In this document: positions 18,484 to 27,063 of the stretch, piece after piece
Position numbering within the stretch: position 1 is the stretch's first letter
Layout: each line of letters starts with the position of its first letter
Assembly: GCF_003074055.1 (NCBI RefSeq)
Contig: NZ_CP029043.1
Span: forward strand, 2,782,501-2,846,500
Source: Streptomyces nigra
GTDB lineage: Bacteria; Actinomycetota; Actinomycetes; Streptomycetales; Streptomycetaceae
Length of the DNA: 64,000 nucleotides
Reading direction: 5' to 3'
Notes under the pieces: generated by a model
Told to the model about the DNA's origin: nothing
Databases searched by the model: none
The model's input: the letters and a program-made list of their open reading frames with translations, nothing else
Made by a program: the position numbers and the translations under genes

Positions 18484-19275
18484 TCAGCAGGCCGGGACGG
18501 TGCCCTCGCCGGTCCGGAGCGCGTCGAGCGCGTCGACCGCACCCTTGAGGGTCGTCACCGGGATGAGCCGCAGCCCCTTGGGGAGCTCCGCCTTCGCGTC
18601 GCCGCACTCGGCCTTCGGGACCAGGAACACCGTCGCGCCGTCCCGGCGGGCGGCCTGCGTCTTCAGGGAGACCCCGCCGACCGCGCCGACCTTGCCCGCG
18701 GGGTCGATGGTGCCGGTGCCGGCGATGGTGCGGCCGCCCGTGAGGTCGCCGCCGCTGCCGTCGCCTTCGAGCTTGTCGACGATGCCGAGCGAGAAGAGCA
18801 GACCGGCGCTGGGGCCGCCGACGTCCGCGAGCCTCAGGGTGACCTCGACGTCTTTGTCGTCGCGGTCGAGGTAGTTCAGGGCGGCCTCGGTGGCGTCGTC
18901 CTGGGACTCCTTCATCTGCCGGGTGTTGAACCGCTCGATCTCCCGGACGCTCTGGCCGCTCGGGTACACCGAGTCGCGGGGCATGACCGCCTGGTCGGTG
19001 CGGAACCAGGCGTCGATCACATCGCCGAGCCGCACGGTGGTGTCGGGCGAGGTCGCCTCGATCGTCGTCATGCGCAGCTGGCCGCTGGTCTTCCGGGTCG
19101 GCGCACCGGAGATCGTGATGACCGGCTCACCCCGGTTCTCACCGAGCACGTTCGCCGTCAGACCGGGCTGCGTCAGCGTGAACGGCAAGGGCGCGAAGGC
19201 CGCGGTGGCGAGCAACGCCACGACCGGCAGAGCGCAGACGGCGAGGGCCCGGGGGCGCGTGAGGCGAGAGAGCAC
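18484..19275 (-). CDS. Secreted or membrane-anchored Lon-like (S16) protease, YlbL type
   Basis: A 263-residue protein with an N-terminal hydrophobic segment (ALAVCALPVVALLATAAFAPL, about 10-30). It is followed by the YlbL-type extracytoplasmic region and a C-terminal Lon proteolytic domain. The Ser-Lys dyad is visible as S156 in DVGGPSAGLLFSLGI and K205 in GAVGGVSLKTQAA. YlbL proteins usually have a PDZ domain of about 80 residues before the Lon domain. Here the length leaves little room for one, so this is a short form. The GTG start at 19275 has only a weak ribosome-binding site, and the upstream region is the 175-bp repeat array. Confidence 0.8.
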   Translation of the reverse strand: MLSRLTRPRALAVCALPVVALLATAAFAPLPFTLTQPGLTANVLGENRGEPVITISGAPTRKTSGQLRMTTIEATSPDTTVRLGDVIDAWFRTDQAVMPRDSVYPSGQSVREIERFNTRQMKESQDDATEAALNYLDRDDKDVEVTLRLADVGGPSAGLLFSLGIVDKLEGDGSGGDLTGGRTIAGTGTIDPAGKVGAVGGVSLKTQAARRDGATVFLVPKAECGDAKAELPKGLRLIPVTTLKGAVDALDALRTGEGTVPAC

Positions 19276-19289
19276 GGAGCAAATCTAAC

Positions 19290-20165
19290 GTGGCGGGCTG
19301 GAGGGCCGGACCGGGGCGGGGGCGTCGGGGGCGGGGCGGGGGCGTCGCATGCTGTACCGGGGCGCCGGACCGGGCAGGGGCCGTCGGATGCGGTACGGGT
19401 CCGCCGGACCGGGGCGGGGCCGGGCATCGGGGCGGGACGGGGCCGCCGGACCGGGGCGGGGGCTTCAGGCGCAGGTCGGAGGCAAGGGCATCGGGGCGGT
19501 ACGCAGCCGCCGCCCGAGGCAAGCGCACCGGGGGCGATACGGGACGCCGGGGCGGGGGCACCGGACCGGGGCGGGGGGAGGGCGGTTCGGGGCCGGGGCG
19601 TCGGGTTCGGTCCGGGGCCGCCGGACCGGGGCGGGGGCTTCGGGCGCAGGTCGGGGGCAAGGGCATCGGGGCGGTGCGCAGCCGCCGCCCGAGGCAAACG
19701 CACCGGGGGCGATACGGGACGCCGGGGCGGGGGCACCGGACCGGGGCGGGGGAGGGCGGTTCGGGGCCGGGGCGTCGGGTTCGGTCCGGGGCCGCCGGAC
19801 CGGGGCGGGGGCTTCGGGCGCAGGTCGGGGGCAAGGGCATCGGGGCGGTGCGCAGCCGCCGCCCGAGGCAAACGCACCGGGGGCGATACGGGACGCCGGG
19901 GCGGGGGCACCGGACCGGGGCGGGGGGAGGGCGGTTCGGGGCCGGGGCGTCGGGTTCGGTCCGGGGCCGCCGGACCGGGACGAGGGCAGGGCGGTTCGGG
20001 GCCGTCGGACCGGGGCGGGGGCAGGGCGGTTCGGGGCCGTCGGACCGGGGCGGGGGCGTCGGGTTCGGTCCGGGGCCGCCGGACCGGGGCAGGAGCCTCG
20101 GGGTGGACCGGGGCCGGGGCCTCGGGGGCGGACCGGGGGTGCCGTGTGCGATGCGCGGGGCGTCG
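19290..20165. repeat. Tandem repeat region with three 175-bp units
   Basis: Three near-identical units occupy 19442-19616, 19617-19790 and 19791-19965 (175, 174 and 175 bp). Shorter derivatives follow (about 45-bp blocks with GGCGGTTCGGGGCC to about 20060), and related GGACCGGGGCGGGGGC words flank both sides from 19308 to 20130. All frames stay open because of composition, but the unit length is not a multiple of three, so no repeat protein is encoded. It lies between the racemase stop and the Lon-like gene start (both minus strand), so it includes that gene's promoter region. Confidence 0.85.
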
Positions 20166-20167
20166 GG

Positions 20168-21277
20168 TCAGGGGGCGTACAGGGCGCGGCGGGACGTCGT
20201 GAAGCGGTGCAGGGTTTCCGGGAGCGGGCGGACGCCGATGCCGGGGCCCTTGGGCACGGGGAGGTGGCCGTCGATCAGGACGAACGGCTCCGTGAGGTCC
20301 TCGGCGAAGTAGCGGGCGGAGGCCGAGGTGTCGCCGGGCAGGGTGCAGCCGGGCAGCGCGGCCAGCGCCAGGTTGGCCGCGCGGCCGATCCCCGTCTCCA
20401 GCATGCCGCCGCACCACACCGGCACCCCGTGCGCGTACGCCACGTCGTGGACGCGCCGCGCCTCCAGATAGCCGCCGACCCGGGCCGGTTTCACGTTCAC
20501 CGCCCGGCAGGCGTCCAGGGCGATCGCGGACGCGGTGTCGCGGGCGTTGTGCAGCGACTCGTCCAGGCAGACGGGGGTCGCCAGGCGCTGCTGGAGGCGG
20601 GCGTGGCCGTACAGGTCGCCGCCCGCGAGCGGCTCCTCGACCAGCAGCAGCCCGAACGCGTCGAGCCGGCGCAGATGCTCGGCGTCCGCGAGCGTGTAGG
20701 CGGCGTTGGCGTCGACCTGGAGCGGCACGGCCTCCCCGAAGCGCTCCCGTACGGCGCGCACCGGCTCCAGGTCCCAGCCCGGCTCGATCTTCAGCTTGAT
20801 CCGCACGTACCCGTCGGCGAGGTACCCCTCGACGTCGTCCAGCAGCTCGCCGATGCTCGGCCGGATCCCGACCGACACCCCGGCCGGCACGCGCTCGCGC
20901 ACCGCGCCCAGATAGGTCGCCAGCGACATGCCGTACGACCGCAGCTCGGCGTCGAGGACCGCCGTCTCCAGGGCCGCCTTCGCCAGCTCGTGCCCCTTGA
21001 CCCCGGCGAGGGCCGGGCCGAGGGCGGGGGCGGTGAGCGCGGGCAGGGCAGCGGCCCGGGGCAGCAGGACGTCCCGCAGCACGATCTCGGCGCCGGCGAC
21101 GAACTCCGCGCAGTACAGCGGCTCGGGGTCGCCGGCGAACTCCGACCAGCCCTCGGCGGTGTCCGTGACGACCCGCAGCAGGAAGGTGTCCTTCGTCGTC
21201 ATCGTGCCGAAGGAGGTGCGGAACGGGGTGACGAGCGGGATGGCGATGTGGACCAGCTCGACGCGTTCGAGTTTCAC
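20168..21277 (-). CDS. o-Succinylbenzoate synthase / N-succinylamino acid racemase (enolase superfamily)
   Basis: A 369-residue cytoplasmic enzyme of the muconate-lactonizing subgroup. Acid/base lysines K161-x-K163 (RIKLKIEPG) and K263 (NVKPARVGG), with Mg ligands D189 (QVDANAAY), E214 (LVEEPL) and D239 (CLDESL), match the numbering of the Amycolatopsis NSAR/OSBS enzyme. Family members make o-succinylbenzoate for menaquinone or racemise N-succinylamino acids. Streptomyces makes menaquinone by the futalosine route as I understand it, and the coupled GNAT gene also favours the racemase role. GTG 21277 has GGGAGGAC upstream and overlaps the GNAT stop as GTGA. Confidence 0.9.
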   Translation of the reverse strand: MKLERVELVHIAIPLVTPFRTSFGTMTTKDTFLLRVVTDTAEGWSEFAGDPEPLYCAEFVAGAEIVLRDVLLPRAAALPALTAPALGPALAGVKGHELAKAALETAVLDAELRSYGMSLATYLGAVRERVPAGVSVGIRPSIGELLDDVEGYLADGYVRIKLKIEPGWDLEPVRAVRERFGEAVPLQVDANAAYTLADAEHLRRLDAFGLLLVEEPLAGGDLYGHARLQQRLATPVCLDESLHNARDTASAIALDACRAVNVKPARVGGYLEARRVHDVAYAHGVPVWCGGMLETGIGRAANLALAALPGCTLPGDTSASARYFAEDLTEPFVLIDGHLPVPKGPGIGVRPLPETLHRFTTSRRALYAP

Positions 21278-22044
21278 GGGGTGTCCTCCCGGCGGGTCAG
21301 TGTGTACCAGCCGTCGCGGGACATGTCCGTGGCCGTGAACCCCTCGGCGAACGCCTTGGTGAGCACCTCGCGCACGGCCCGCCGCCAGCCGAGGGCCTGC
21401 TCGGGGTCCGTCACCCGTAACGCCACGACGTCCTCCGGCACCCGGCACCACACATACCGGTCCCCCGGGTCACGGCGGGCGAGCGGCCCGCCGTCCGGCG
21501 CCCGGTGGGTGACGGGCGCGGCCTCGCGCCCGTCGGCCGTGGCGGCGGACGGCCGTCGGGTGCCGGTCAGGTCCCAGGTGGCCTCCAGCCGGTCGGTCTC
21601 GTCGCCGTCGTTCACGCCGTCGGCCATGGGGCCGTAGAAGTCGACGAGGTAGCCGGTGCCCTCGGCGCCCAGCTTGGCGAAGTTGAAGCGGGCGTTGCGG
21701 CCCACCAGCGGGTCGAAGGTCCAGCGCATGGTGCGTGCCCCGAGCCCCACCGCCCAGGCCCGCTGAGCCTCCTTGAGCCGCGGCCCGAGCCCGCGCTCGG
21801 CGGCGGCGAGCAGCGAGTACGTCTCTCTGGCCGCCGGCGGCCCGAACACGGCGACGCAGCCGCCGACGAGGCGGTCCCCGTCGTAGGCGGCGTGCACCGC
21901 GCCGCCCGCGTGGGCGAGGCTGTTCAGCGTCTCCGGCAGCAGTGGCGGCGCGCTGCGCGGGGTCTTCCACACATCACTGAAGTAGTCGGCGATGGCGGCG
22001 AACCCGGCGGTCTCGTGCACGGTGCGGATGCTCAGTGAGGTCAT
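21274..22044 (-). CDS. GNAT family N-acyltransferase (COG3375-like)
   Basis: A 256-residue protein with an acyltransferase core: HAAYDGDRLVGGCVAVFG, KEAQRAWAVGLGARTMRWTFDPLVGRNARFNFAKLGA and TGYLVDFYG. This GNAT subgroup is found next to N-succinylamino acid racemases. In Geobacillus a succinyltransferase, racemase and desuccinylase convert D- to L-amino acids. Here the stop overlaps the racemase start (GTGA), so the two are translationally coupled, but no M20 desuccinylase is adjacent. The substrate is inferred from context. Confidence 0.85.
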   Translation of the reverse strand: MTSLSIRTVHETAGFAAIADYFSDVWKTPRSAPPLLPETLNSLAHAGGAVHAAYDGDRLVGGCVAVFGPPAARETYSLLAAAERGLGPRLKEAQRAWAVGLGARTMRWTFDPLVGRNARFNFAKLGAEGTGYLVDFYGPMADGVNDGDETDRLEATWDLTGTRRPSAATADGREAAPVTHRAPDGGPLARRDPGDRYVWCRVPEDVVALRVTDPEQALGWRRAVREVLTKAFAEGFTATDMSRDGWYTLTRREDTP

Positions 22045-22118
22045 GACACGAGTGTCGCGAGAGGGCGCGGGGGCTGCCTAGGGGGTGTCGCGCCGATCAT
22101 GCCGGGGGGCGTGGCGCG

Positions 22119-22760
22119 TCAGCGGAGTGCTTCGGCGACCTCCCGGGCCGCGTCCACGACCCGCTGCCCCACCCGCTCGGGTACGGCGTCGGCCAGCATC
22201 ACGACGCCTACGCTGCCCTCGACGCCGGTGACGCCTATCAGCGGGGCGGCGGCTCCGCTCGCCCCTGCCTCCAGTTCGCCGTGGGTCAGGGTGTAGCCGG
22301 GGCCCTCGGGGGGCTGCTTGCGGGCGGCGAGGATGGCACGGCCCGCGGCCCCGCGGTCCAGGGGGTGCCGGAAACCCGCCCGGTAGGCCACGTGGTAGTC
22401 GGTCCAGGTCGGCTCCACCACGGCGACGGCCAGCGCCTCCGAGCCGTCCACGAGCGTGAGATGGGCCGTGGCGCCTATGTCCTCGGCCAGGGAGCGCAGC
22501 GCGGGCAGCGCCGCCTCGCGCACCAGCGGATGCACCTGGCGCCCGAGCCGCAGCACGCCGAGCCCGACGCGGGCGCGGCCACCGAGGTCACGGCGGACGA
22601 GGGCGTGCTGTTCGAGCGTGGCGAGCAGTCGGTACACGACGGTCCGGTTCACGCCCAGTTTGGTGGATAGCTCGGTGACGGTCAGTCCGTGGTCCGTATC
22701 GGCCAGCAGCTTGAGGACGCGCAGTCCCCGGTCGAGCGTCTGAGAGGTCTCCGCGGTCAC
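22119..22760 (-). CDS. IclR family transcriptional regulator (candidate HpdR)
   Basis: A 213-residue regulator. An N-terminal winged helix (TLDRGLRVLKLLADTDHGLTV; LSTKLGVNRTVVYRLLATLE) precedes an IclR effector domain (ATAHLTLVDGSEALAVAVVEP; HPLDRGAAGRAIL). GTG 22760 is chosen over GTG 22769 because AAGGAG lies 8 bases before it but is immediately adjacent to the other. In S. coelicolor an IclR-type regulator in this neighbourhood (HpdR, from memory) represses hpd and hpdA. By position this gene, about 8 kb from hpd, is the likely equivalent. It could instead regulate the adjacent racemase pair. Confidence 0.82.
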   Translation of the reverse strand: MTAETSQTLDRGLRVLKLLADTDHGLTVTELSTKLGVNRTVVYRLLATLEQHALVRRDLGGRARVGLGVLRLGRQVHPLVREAALPALRSLAEDIGATAHLTLVDGSEALAVAVVEPTWTDYHVAYRAGFRHPLDRGAAGRAILAARKQPPEGPGYTLTHGELEAGASGAAAPLIGVTGVEGSVGVVMLADAVPERVGQRVVDAAREVAEALR

Positions 22761-22841
22761 GACGCCCACTCCTTAGTGGTGAGGTCGACGGCCTCGTCAC
22801 GGCGGGCGTCACCGAGTCCCGTCGGTCACGCGCTTCAGAGG

Positions 22842-22876
22842 CCGCCGATCGGCCGGCGGTCCGGCCTTCCGGACCG
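22842..22876. terminator. Overlapping GC-rich hairpins downstream of the helicase gene
   Basis: CCGCCG...CGGCGG (22842-22859) overlaps a perfect 8-bp stem CGGTCCGG-CCTT-CCGGACCG (22857-22876). It lies between the IclR start and the helicase stop (both minus strand), so it may end helicase transcription. There is no T-tract. The rest of 22761-23113 shows no convincing gene. Confidence 0.4.
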
Positions 22877-23113
22877 CGTCGCTTCACGGCTGCGCTCCGC
22901 GGCGGCGCTGCCACGGGGCGTGTGCGTAGGCGGACATTAGCGAAGCCGGTTCGCTGAGCGGAAGGCTCCGTCCAGAATCCGGGCATGGCCGGGGACGGAC
23001 CGGGCGGGTTCGGCCCTATATGTGCGGTGCACGGAGTTGCGGGAGGGGCGTGCGGTGCCGGGTGGGGCGCGCGACGGCGCGGTACGCGGGTGGCGGGTCA
23101 CTCGCGCCCGGGA

Positions 23114-24904
23114 TCACCGCATCCGGGTGGCCCACTCCTGCACCTTGGCGATCCGCTGCCGCAGCTGCCCGGCCGTCGCCTCGGCACTCGGCGGTCCCCC
23201 GCACACCCGGCGCAGCTCGGTGTGGATCACGCCGTGCGGCTTGCCGCTCTGGTGGACGTAGGCGGAGACCATCGTGTTGAGCTGCTTGCGGAGCTCCATC
23301 ATCTCCTTGTGCGAGACGACCGGGCGCCGCTCGGCGGGCAGTTCGAGGAGGTCGGCCTCGGAGTCCGGCTTCTTGCGGCTGTGCGCGATCTGCCGGGCCT
23401 GCCGCTTCTGCAGCAGCAGCTGCACCTGGTCGGGTTCGAGGAGCCCGGGGATACCGAGGTAGTCCTGCTCCTCCTCGCTCCCGGGGTGGGCCTGCATGCC
23501 GAACTCGGCACCGTCGTAGAGGACCCGGTCGAAGACGGCCTCGGACTCCAGCGCCTCGAAGGAGAACTGCTCCTGCTCGCCGGTGTCCTCGTCCTGCTCC
23601 TTGTTCGCCTCCTCCATCTCCTTCTCGGACTCGGCGTACGGGTCCTCCTCGCCCTCCTTCTTCGGCTTGTCGAGGGCGTGGTCCCGTTCCACCTCCATCT
23701 CGTTGGCGAAGGTGAGCAGGTCGGGGACGGTCGGCAGGAAGACGGAGGCGGTCTCGCCGCGCCGCCTGGACCGTACGAAACGGCCGACGGCCTGCGCGAA
23801 GAAGAGCGGCGTGGAGATCGTGGTGGCGTACACGCCGACCGCGAGCCGGGGTACGTCGACGCCCTCGGACACCATCCGGACGGCGACCATCCAACGGTCG
23901 TCGCTGGCGCTGAAGTCGTCGATCCGCTTCGAGGCGCCGGCGTCGTCGGACAGCACGAGGGTCGCCTTGCTGCCGGTGATCTCCCGGATCAGCTTGGCGT
24001 AGGCGCGGGCGGAGTCCTGGTCGGAGGCGATGACGAGGGCGCCCGCGTCCGGGATGCCCTTCCTGACCTCGGTGAGCCGCTGGTCGGCGGCGCGCAGCAC
24101 GCTCGGCATCCACTCGCCGCGCGGATCCAGCGCGGTGCGCCAGGCCTGGCTGACCGCGTCCTTGGTCATGGGCTCGCCGAGCCGGGCGGCGATCTCGTCG
24201 CCGGCCTTCGTCCGCCAGCGCATGTTGCCGCTGTAGGAGAGGAAGATGACGGGGCGCACGACGTGGTCGGCGAGCGCGTTGCCGTAGCCGTAGGTGTAGT
24301 CGGCGGCGGACCGGCGGATGCCGTCCTGCCCCTCCTCGTACGTCACGAACGGGATGGGGTTGGTGTCGGACCGGAACGGCGTACCGGTCAGGCAGAGCCG
24401 CCGGGTGGCCGGCTCGAACGCCTCCAGGCACGCCTCGCCCCAGGATTTCGAGTCACCGGCGTGGTGGATCTCGTCGAGGATCACCAGGGTCTTGCGCTGC
24501 TCGACGCGGTTGCGGTGCAGCATGGGGCGCACGCCGACGCCCGCGTACGTCACGGCGACGCCGTGGTAGTCCTTGCCGAGCGGGCCCGCGCTGTACTCCG
24601 GGTCCAGCTTGATGCCTATGCGGGCCGCGGCCTCCGCCCACTGCTTCTTCAGATGCTCGGTCGGCGCGACCACCGTCACCTGCTGCACGACATGGTGGTG
24701 CAGCAGCCAGGAGGCCAGGGTGAGGGCGAAGGTCGTCTTTCCGGCGCCGGGCGTGGCGACCGCGAGGAAGTCGCGCGGCTGCTCCTGGATGTACTTCTCC
24801 ATCGCGCCCTGCTGCCAGGCGCGCAGCTTGCTCGCGGTGCCCCAGGGGGCCCGGCCGGGGAAGGCGGGGGAAAGGTGGTGGGAGGAGGCGGCGGTGGTAG
24901 TCAC
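23114..24904 (-). CDS. SF2 DEAD/DEAH-box helicase
   Basis: A 596-residue nucleic-acid-dependent ATPase. Motif I is ATPGAGKT (50-57), motif II DEIHHAGD (143-150), motif III LTGTPF (171-176). In the second RecA-like domain motif V is VSEGVDVPRLAV and motif VI QAVGRFVRSRRRGE. An acidic, Glu-rich insert follows (KKEGEEDPYAESEKEMEEANKE), then a basic tail with a conserved C-terminal helix. It resembles the actinobacterial UvrB/XPB-like group. The precise role (repair, RNA or defence) is not readable. The GTG start is at 24904. It has no partner nuclease or methylase nearby, so a restriction role is not supported. Confidence 0.9.
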   Translation of the reverse strand: MTTTAASSHHLSPAFPGRAPWGTASKLRAWQQGAMEKYIQEQPRDFLAVATPGAGKTTFALTLASWLLHHHVVQQVTVVAPTEHLKKQWAEAAARIGIKLDPEYSAGPLGKDYHGVAVTYAGVGVRPMLHRNRVEQRKTLVILDEIHHAGDSKSWGEACLEAFEPATRRLCLTGTPFRSDTNPIPFVTYEEGQDGIRRSAADYTYGYGNALADHVVRPVIFLSYSGNMRWRTKAGDEIAARLGEPMTKDAVSQAWRTALDPRGEWMPSVLRAADQRLTEVRKGIPDAGALVIASDQDSARAYAKLIREITGSKATLVLSDDAGASKRIDDFSASDDRWMVAVRMVSEGVDVPRLAVGVYATTISTPLFFAQAVGRFVRSRRRGETASVFLPTVPDLLTFANEMEVERDHALDKPKKEGEEDPYAESEKEMEEANKEQDEDTGEQEQFSFEALESEAVFDRVLYDGAEFGMQAHPGSEEEQDYLGIPGLLEPDQVQLLLQKRQARQIAHSRKKPDSEADLLELPAERRPVVSHKEMMELRKQLNTMVSAYVHQSGKPHGVIHTELRRVCGGPPSAEATAGQLRQRIAKVQEWATRMR

Positions 24905-25011
24905 GGTCTCCGGTTCTCGGCTGCGTACGACGACCGGGTCACCCTACCGGCGCCCCACCCCCACAACGCGCGCACCGGCCCGCGTCACCCGGGGGTGGGA
25001 CCGACGTCACA

Positions 25012-25383
25012 TCAGCGCGCGAAGCCCGGCAGCCGAGCCGCGATCTCGGGCACATCGAGGGCACCCTGGCAGACATCGAGCACAAACTGCTCGGCCTCGT
25101 CCACGTCGAACTCCGCGTCCAGGGGATGCCCGTTGAGATGCGGGAAGACCCAGGTCGCGTACCAGGCGATGCGCTTGTTGCCGTCCACGAGGCCGCGGTT
25201 GCGGGCCAGGGACTCCATCAGCGCCGCAGCCTTCTGTCACACGTCCGGGTAAGCATCCTGTCCGAACACGCTCGACTGCGGGCGCGCGAGGGCCGAGTCG
25301 AGGAGCCCGTGGTCACGTACCTCGTCCGCCCCGAGCCGCTTTGCCAGGTGCAGCAGCTCGGGCAGGGTGAGGTAGTGCTTCAG
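25012..25383 (-). pseudogene. Decayed Doc (Fic-fold) toxin
   Basis: Reading the minus strand from 25383 gives a full-length Doc-like sequence: HYLTLPELLHLAKRLGADEV...SVFGQDAYPDV, an in-frame TGA (25237-25239, codon 49), then QKAAALMESLARN...VDGNKRIAWYATWVF...LPGFAR. The TGA most likely replaces Trp (TGG). The Fic motif reads NRGLVDGNKR where active toxins have N-H-P/x-x-x-D-GNKR, so the catalytic His is also lost. The first codon is CTG rather than GTG/ATG. Doc toxins phosphorylate EF-Tu; this copy should be inactive. It overlaps the antitoxin stop. Confidence 0.85.
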
Positions 25384-25577
25384 GCGAGCCTCCGGTTCAG
25401 CTCGGCACTGCCCTTCAGCACATGGTCGGCAGCCTCATTGAACAGACGCGACCGCTCGTTGATGACCGCGATCACGGCGTCGTGCGCGAAGGCCTGCATG
25501 CTGCGGCCCTCCGCCGCCGCCCGCTCGCGCAGAGCATCGAGTTCCTCTTCCGTGAAGCGCAGGTTCAGTCCGGCCAT
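25380..25577 (-). CDS. Ribbon-helix-helix type antitoxin of a Doc module
   Basis: A 65-residue protein: MAGLNLRFTEEELDALRERA (an RHH-like strand plus helix), then AAEGRSMQAFAHDAVIAVIN and a C-terminal toxin-binding tail (FNEAADHVLKGSAELNRRLA). It is intact, in contrast to the overlapping toxin remnant downstream. Such antitoxins autorepress through a palindrome near the start; one is present at 25585-25600. Retention of the antitoxin after toxin loss could be neutral or could protect against related modules (inference). Confidence 0.8.
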   Translation of the reverse strand: MAGLNLRFTEEELDALRERAAAEGRSMQAFAHDAVIAVINERSRLFNEAADHVLKGSAELNRRLA

Positions 25578-25584
25578 GTTCGAC

Positions 25585-25600
25585 GGTATTACGTGGTACC
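25585..25600. promoter_or_regulatory. Candidate antitoxin operator
   Basis: The inverted repeat GGTA-N8-TACC (GGTATTACGTGGTACC) lies 8 bases upstream of the antitoxin ATG, in a locally AT-richer spot. The position and symmetry fit an autoregulatory RHH binding site. Confidence 0.4.
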
Positions 25601-25608
25601 AAACGGTG

Positions 25609-27063
25609 TCACGGCGTTTCCACGCGCAGACGCCGCGTCACCCACACCCCCGCCAGTGCCACGGCCGCCATGGGCAGGAACACCGCCGCGAAGGCCCCCG
25701 GCGTGGAGGCGGAGGCGGCTGTGGGGATGTGACTGAGGGCGCCGCCCCCGAGGGCCGCGAAGGCCGCGCCGCCCAGGCTGAGCAGGACGACGTTCGACAG
25801 GGCGTCGGAGATCTGGAGGGCGGCGGAGTTGGTGCCGGCCTCCTCGGGGGCGGAGAGCTTGAGCAGCAGCACGCTGGTGGAGGAGATCACCAGGCCCATC
25901 CCGAAGCAGCCGAAGGCCCAGGCGACGGCCAGCGTCCAGGCCGGCACGGAGTGGATCAGCACACTGGGCGCCGCCGCGACGGCCGCGGCGACCAGCACCA
26001 TCCCGGTGGTCGTGAGCCGCTCCCGGTACGGCTCCACGCGCGGCCGGGACTGCACCCAGGAACCCAGCGCCCAGGTGACCCCGCCGGCCGCGAGCGAGAA
26101 CCCGGCGAGCGTCGGCGACAGGCCCCGCTGGGTGACCAGCATCAGCGGCACGAAGGACTCCGCCGCGATGAACGACCCGGCGGCCACACCGCGCAGCAGG
26201 ACCACGGACGGCAGGCCCCGCGCCGCCCGGTAGGTGCCGCGCGGGAGCAGGCCGAGCGCGGCCGGGACGAGAAGCCCGGCGCCCAGGAGGCCGGGGACGA
26301 GGGAGATCCACCGGAGGTCCTGCGCGGCGTACTGCAGCAGCCCGGCACCGAAGGAGATCGCGAGGGCGAGCCGGATACGGCGCCGGTCGAAGGAGGCGTC
26401 ACCCCCGGCGCCCGGCACGGGCCCGGCGGCGCGACGGCGTATCTGCGGCAGGGCGAGCCCCAGCGGCAGAAGCACCAGCACAGGAATCCCGACGAACACC
26501 CACCGCCAGCCCAGATGCTCGGTCACCGCACCGGAGGCCAGCGGCCCCACGATGGACGGCACGACCCAGCTCGCGGCGAACGCCGCCATGATCGCCGGGC
26601 GCAGCCGCTCGGGGTAGGCGCGGCCGACGACGACGTACAGGGCGACGATGACCAGCCCGCCCCCGAGCCCCTGGACGGCCCGCCCGAGGATGAACAGCCA
26701 CATGACCCCCGCGGTGCCCGACAACAACAAACCGGCCCCGAAGGCAGCGATCCCGCAGGTCAGCGGCGCGAGCGGACCACGCCGATCGGACCACTGACCG
26801 GACAGCACCATGCCGAACAGACTGGTGGTGAAGTACCCGGAGAACGCGAAGGCGTACAGCGACACCCCGTCCAGCTCACGCGCGGCGACCGGCATCGCCG
26901 TCCCGACGGCCGTCGCCTCGAAGGCGATGAGCAGCACGACGGAGACGATCCCGATGCTGAGCGCCCGATACGACCGCCCCAGCACGCTCTCCTCCGGTGC
27001 GGCTGCGGAGGAAACGGCGGACGTCTTGGCGACATCGGCGTCGCGCGGCTCGAGGGCAGTCAT
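25609..27063 (-). CDS. MFS multidrug/efflux-type transporter
   Basis: A 484-residue inner-membrane protein with about 14 hydrophobic segments. Examples are SIGIVSVVLLIAFEATAVGTA, YAFAFSGYFTTSLFGMVLSGQWSDRRG (MFS motif A), LGGGLVIVALYVVVG, FGAGLLQYAAQDL and GAFAAVFLPMAAVALAGVWV. The motif A position and length fit the drug:H+ antiporter-2 group. The substrate is unknown. ATG 27063 is preferred to ATG 27093, since the extra residues are not part of the family N-terminus. It is monocistronic, divergent from tRNA-Cys. Confidence 0.87.
   Translation of the reverse strand: MTALEPRDADVAKTSAVSSAAAPEESVLGRSYRALSIGIVSVVLLIAFEATAVGTAMPVAARELDGVSLYAFAFSGYFTTSLFGMVLSGQWSDRRGPLAPLTCGIAAFGAGLLLSGTAGVMWLFILGRAVQGLGGGLVIVALYVVVGRAYPERLRPAIMAAFAASWVVPSIVGPLASGAVTEHLGWRWVFVGIPVLVLLPLGLALPQIRRRAAGPVPGAGGDASFDRRRIRLALAISFGAGLLQYAAQDLRWISLVPGLLGAGLLVPAALGLLPRGTYRAARGLPSVVLLRGVAAGSFIAAESFVPLMLVTQRGLSPTLAGFSLAAGGVTWALGSWVQSRPRVEPYRERLTTTGMVLVAAAVAAAPSVLIHSVPAWTLAVAWAFGCFGMGLVISSTSVLLLKLSAPEEAGTNSAALQISDALSNVVLLSLGGAAFAALGGGALSHIPTAASASTPGAFAAVFLPMAAVALAGVWVTRRLRVETP

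Noticed and set aside
19173..20417. Long open frames on both strands through the repeat array, including a Pro/Arg-rich 414-codon minus frame
   Set aside because: The frames exist only because GC-rich repeats lack stops. Units of 174-175 bp shift frame, there is no conserved domain, and the frames overlap genuine genes.
23114..24904. Defence-system (restriction or phage-defence) role for the helicase
   Set aside because: No nuclease, methylase or other defence partner is adjacent. The neighbours are an IclR gene and a decayed toxin-antitoxin module.
25012..25218. Short Doc-like ORF as a functional 68-residue gene
   Set aside because: The sequence upstream of the TGA continues the Doc homology in the same frame, so this is the 3' part of a broken gene.
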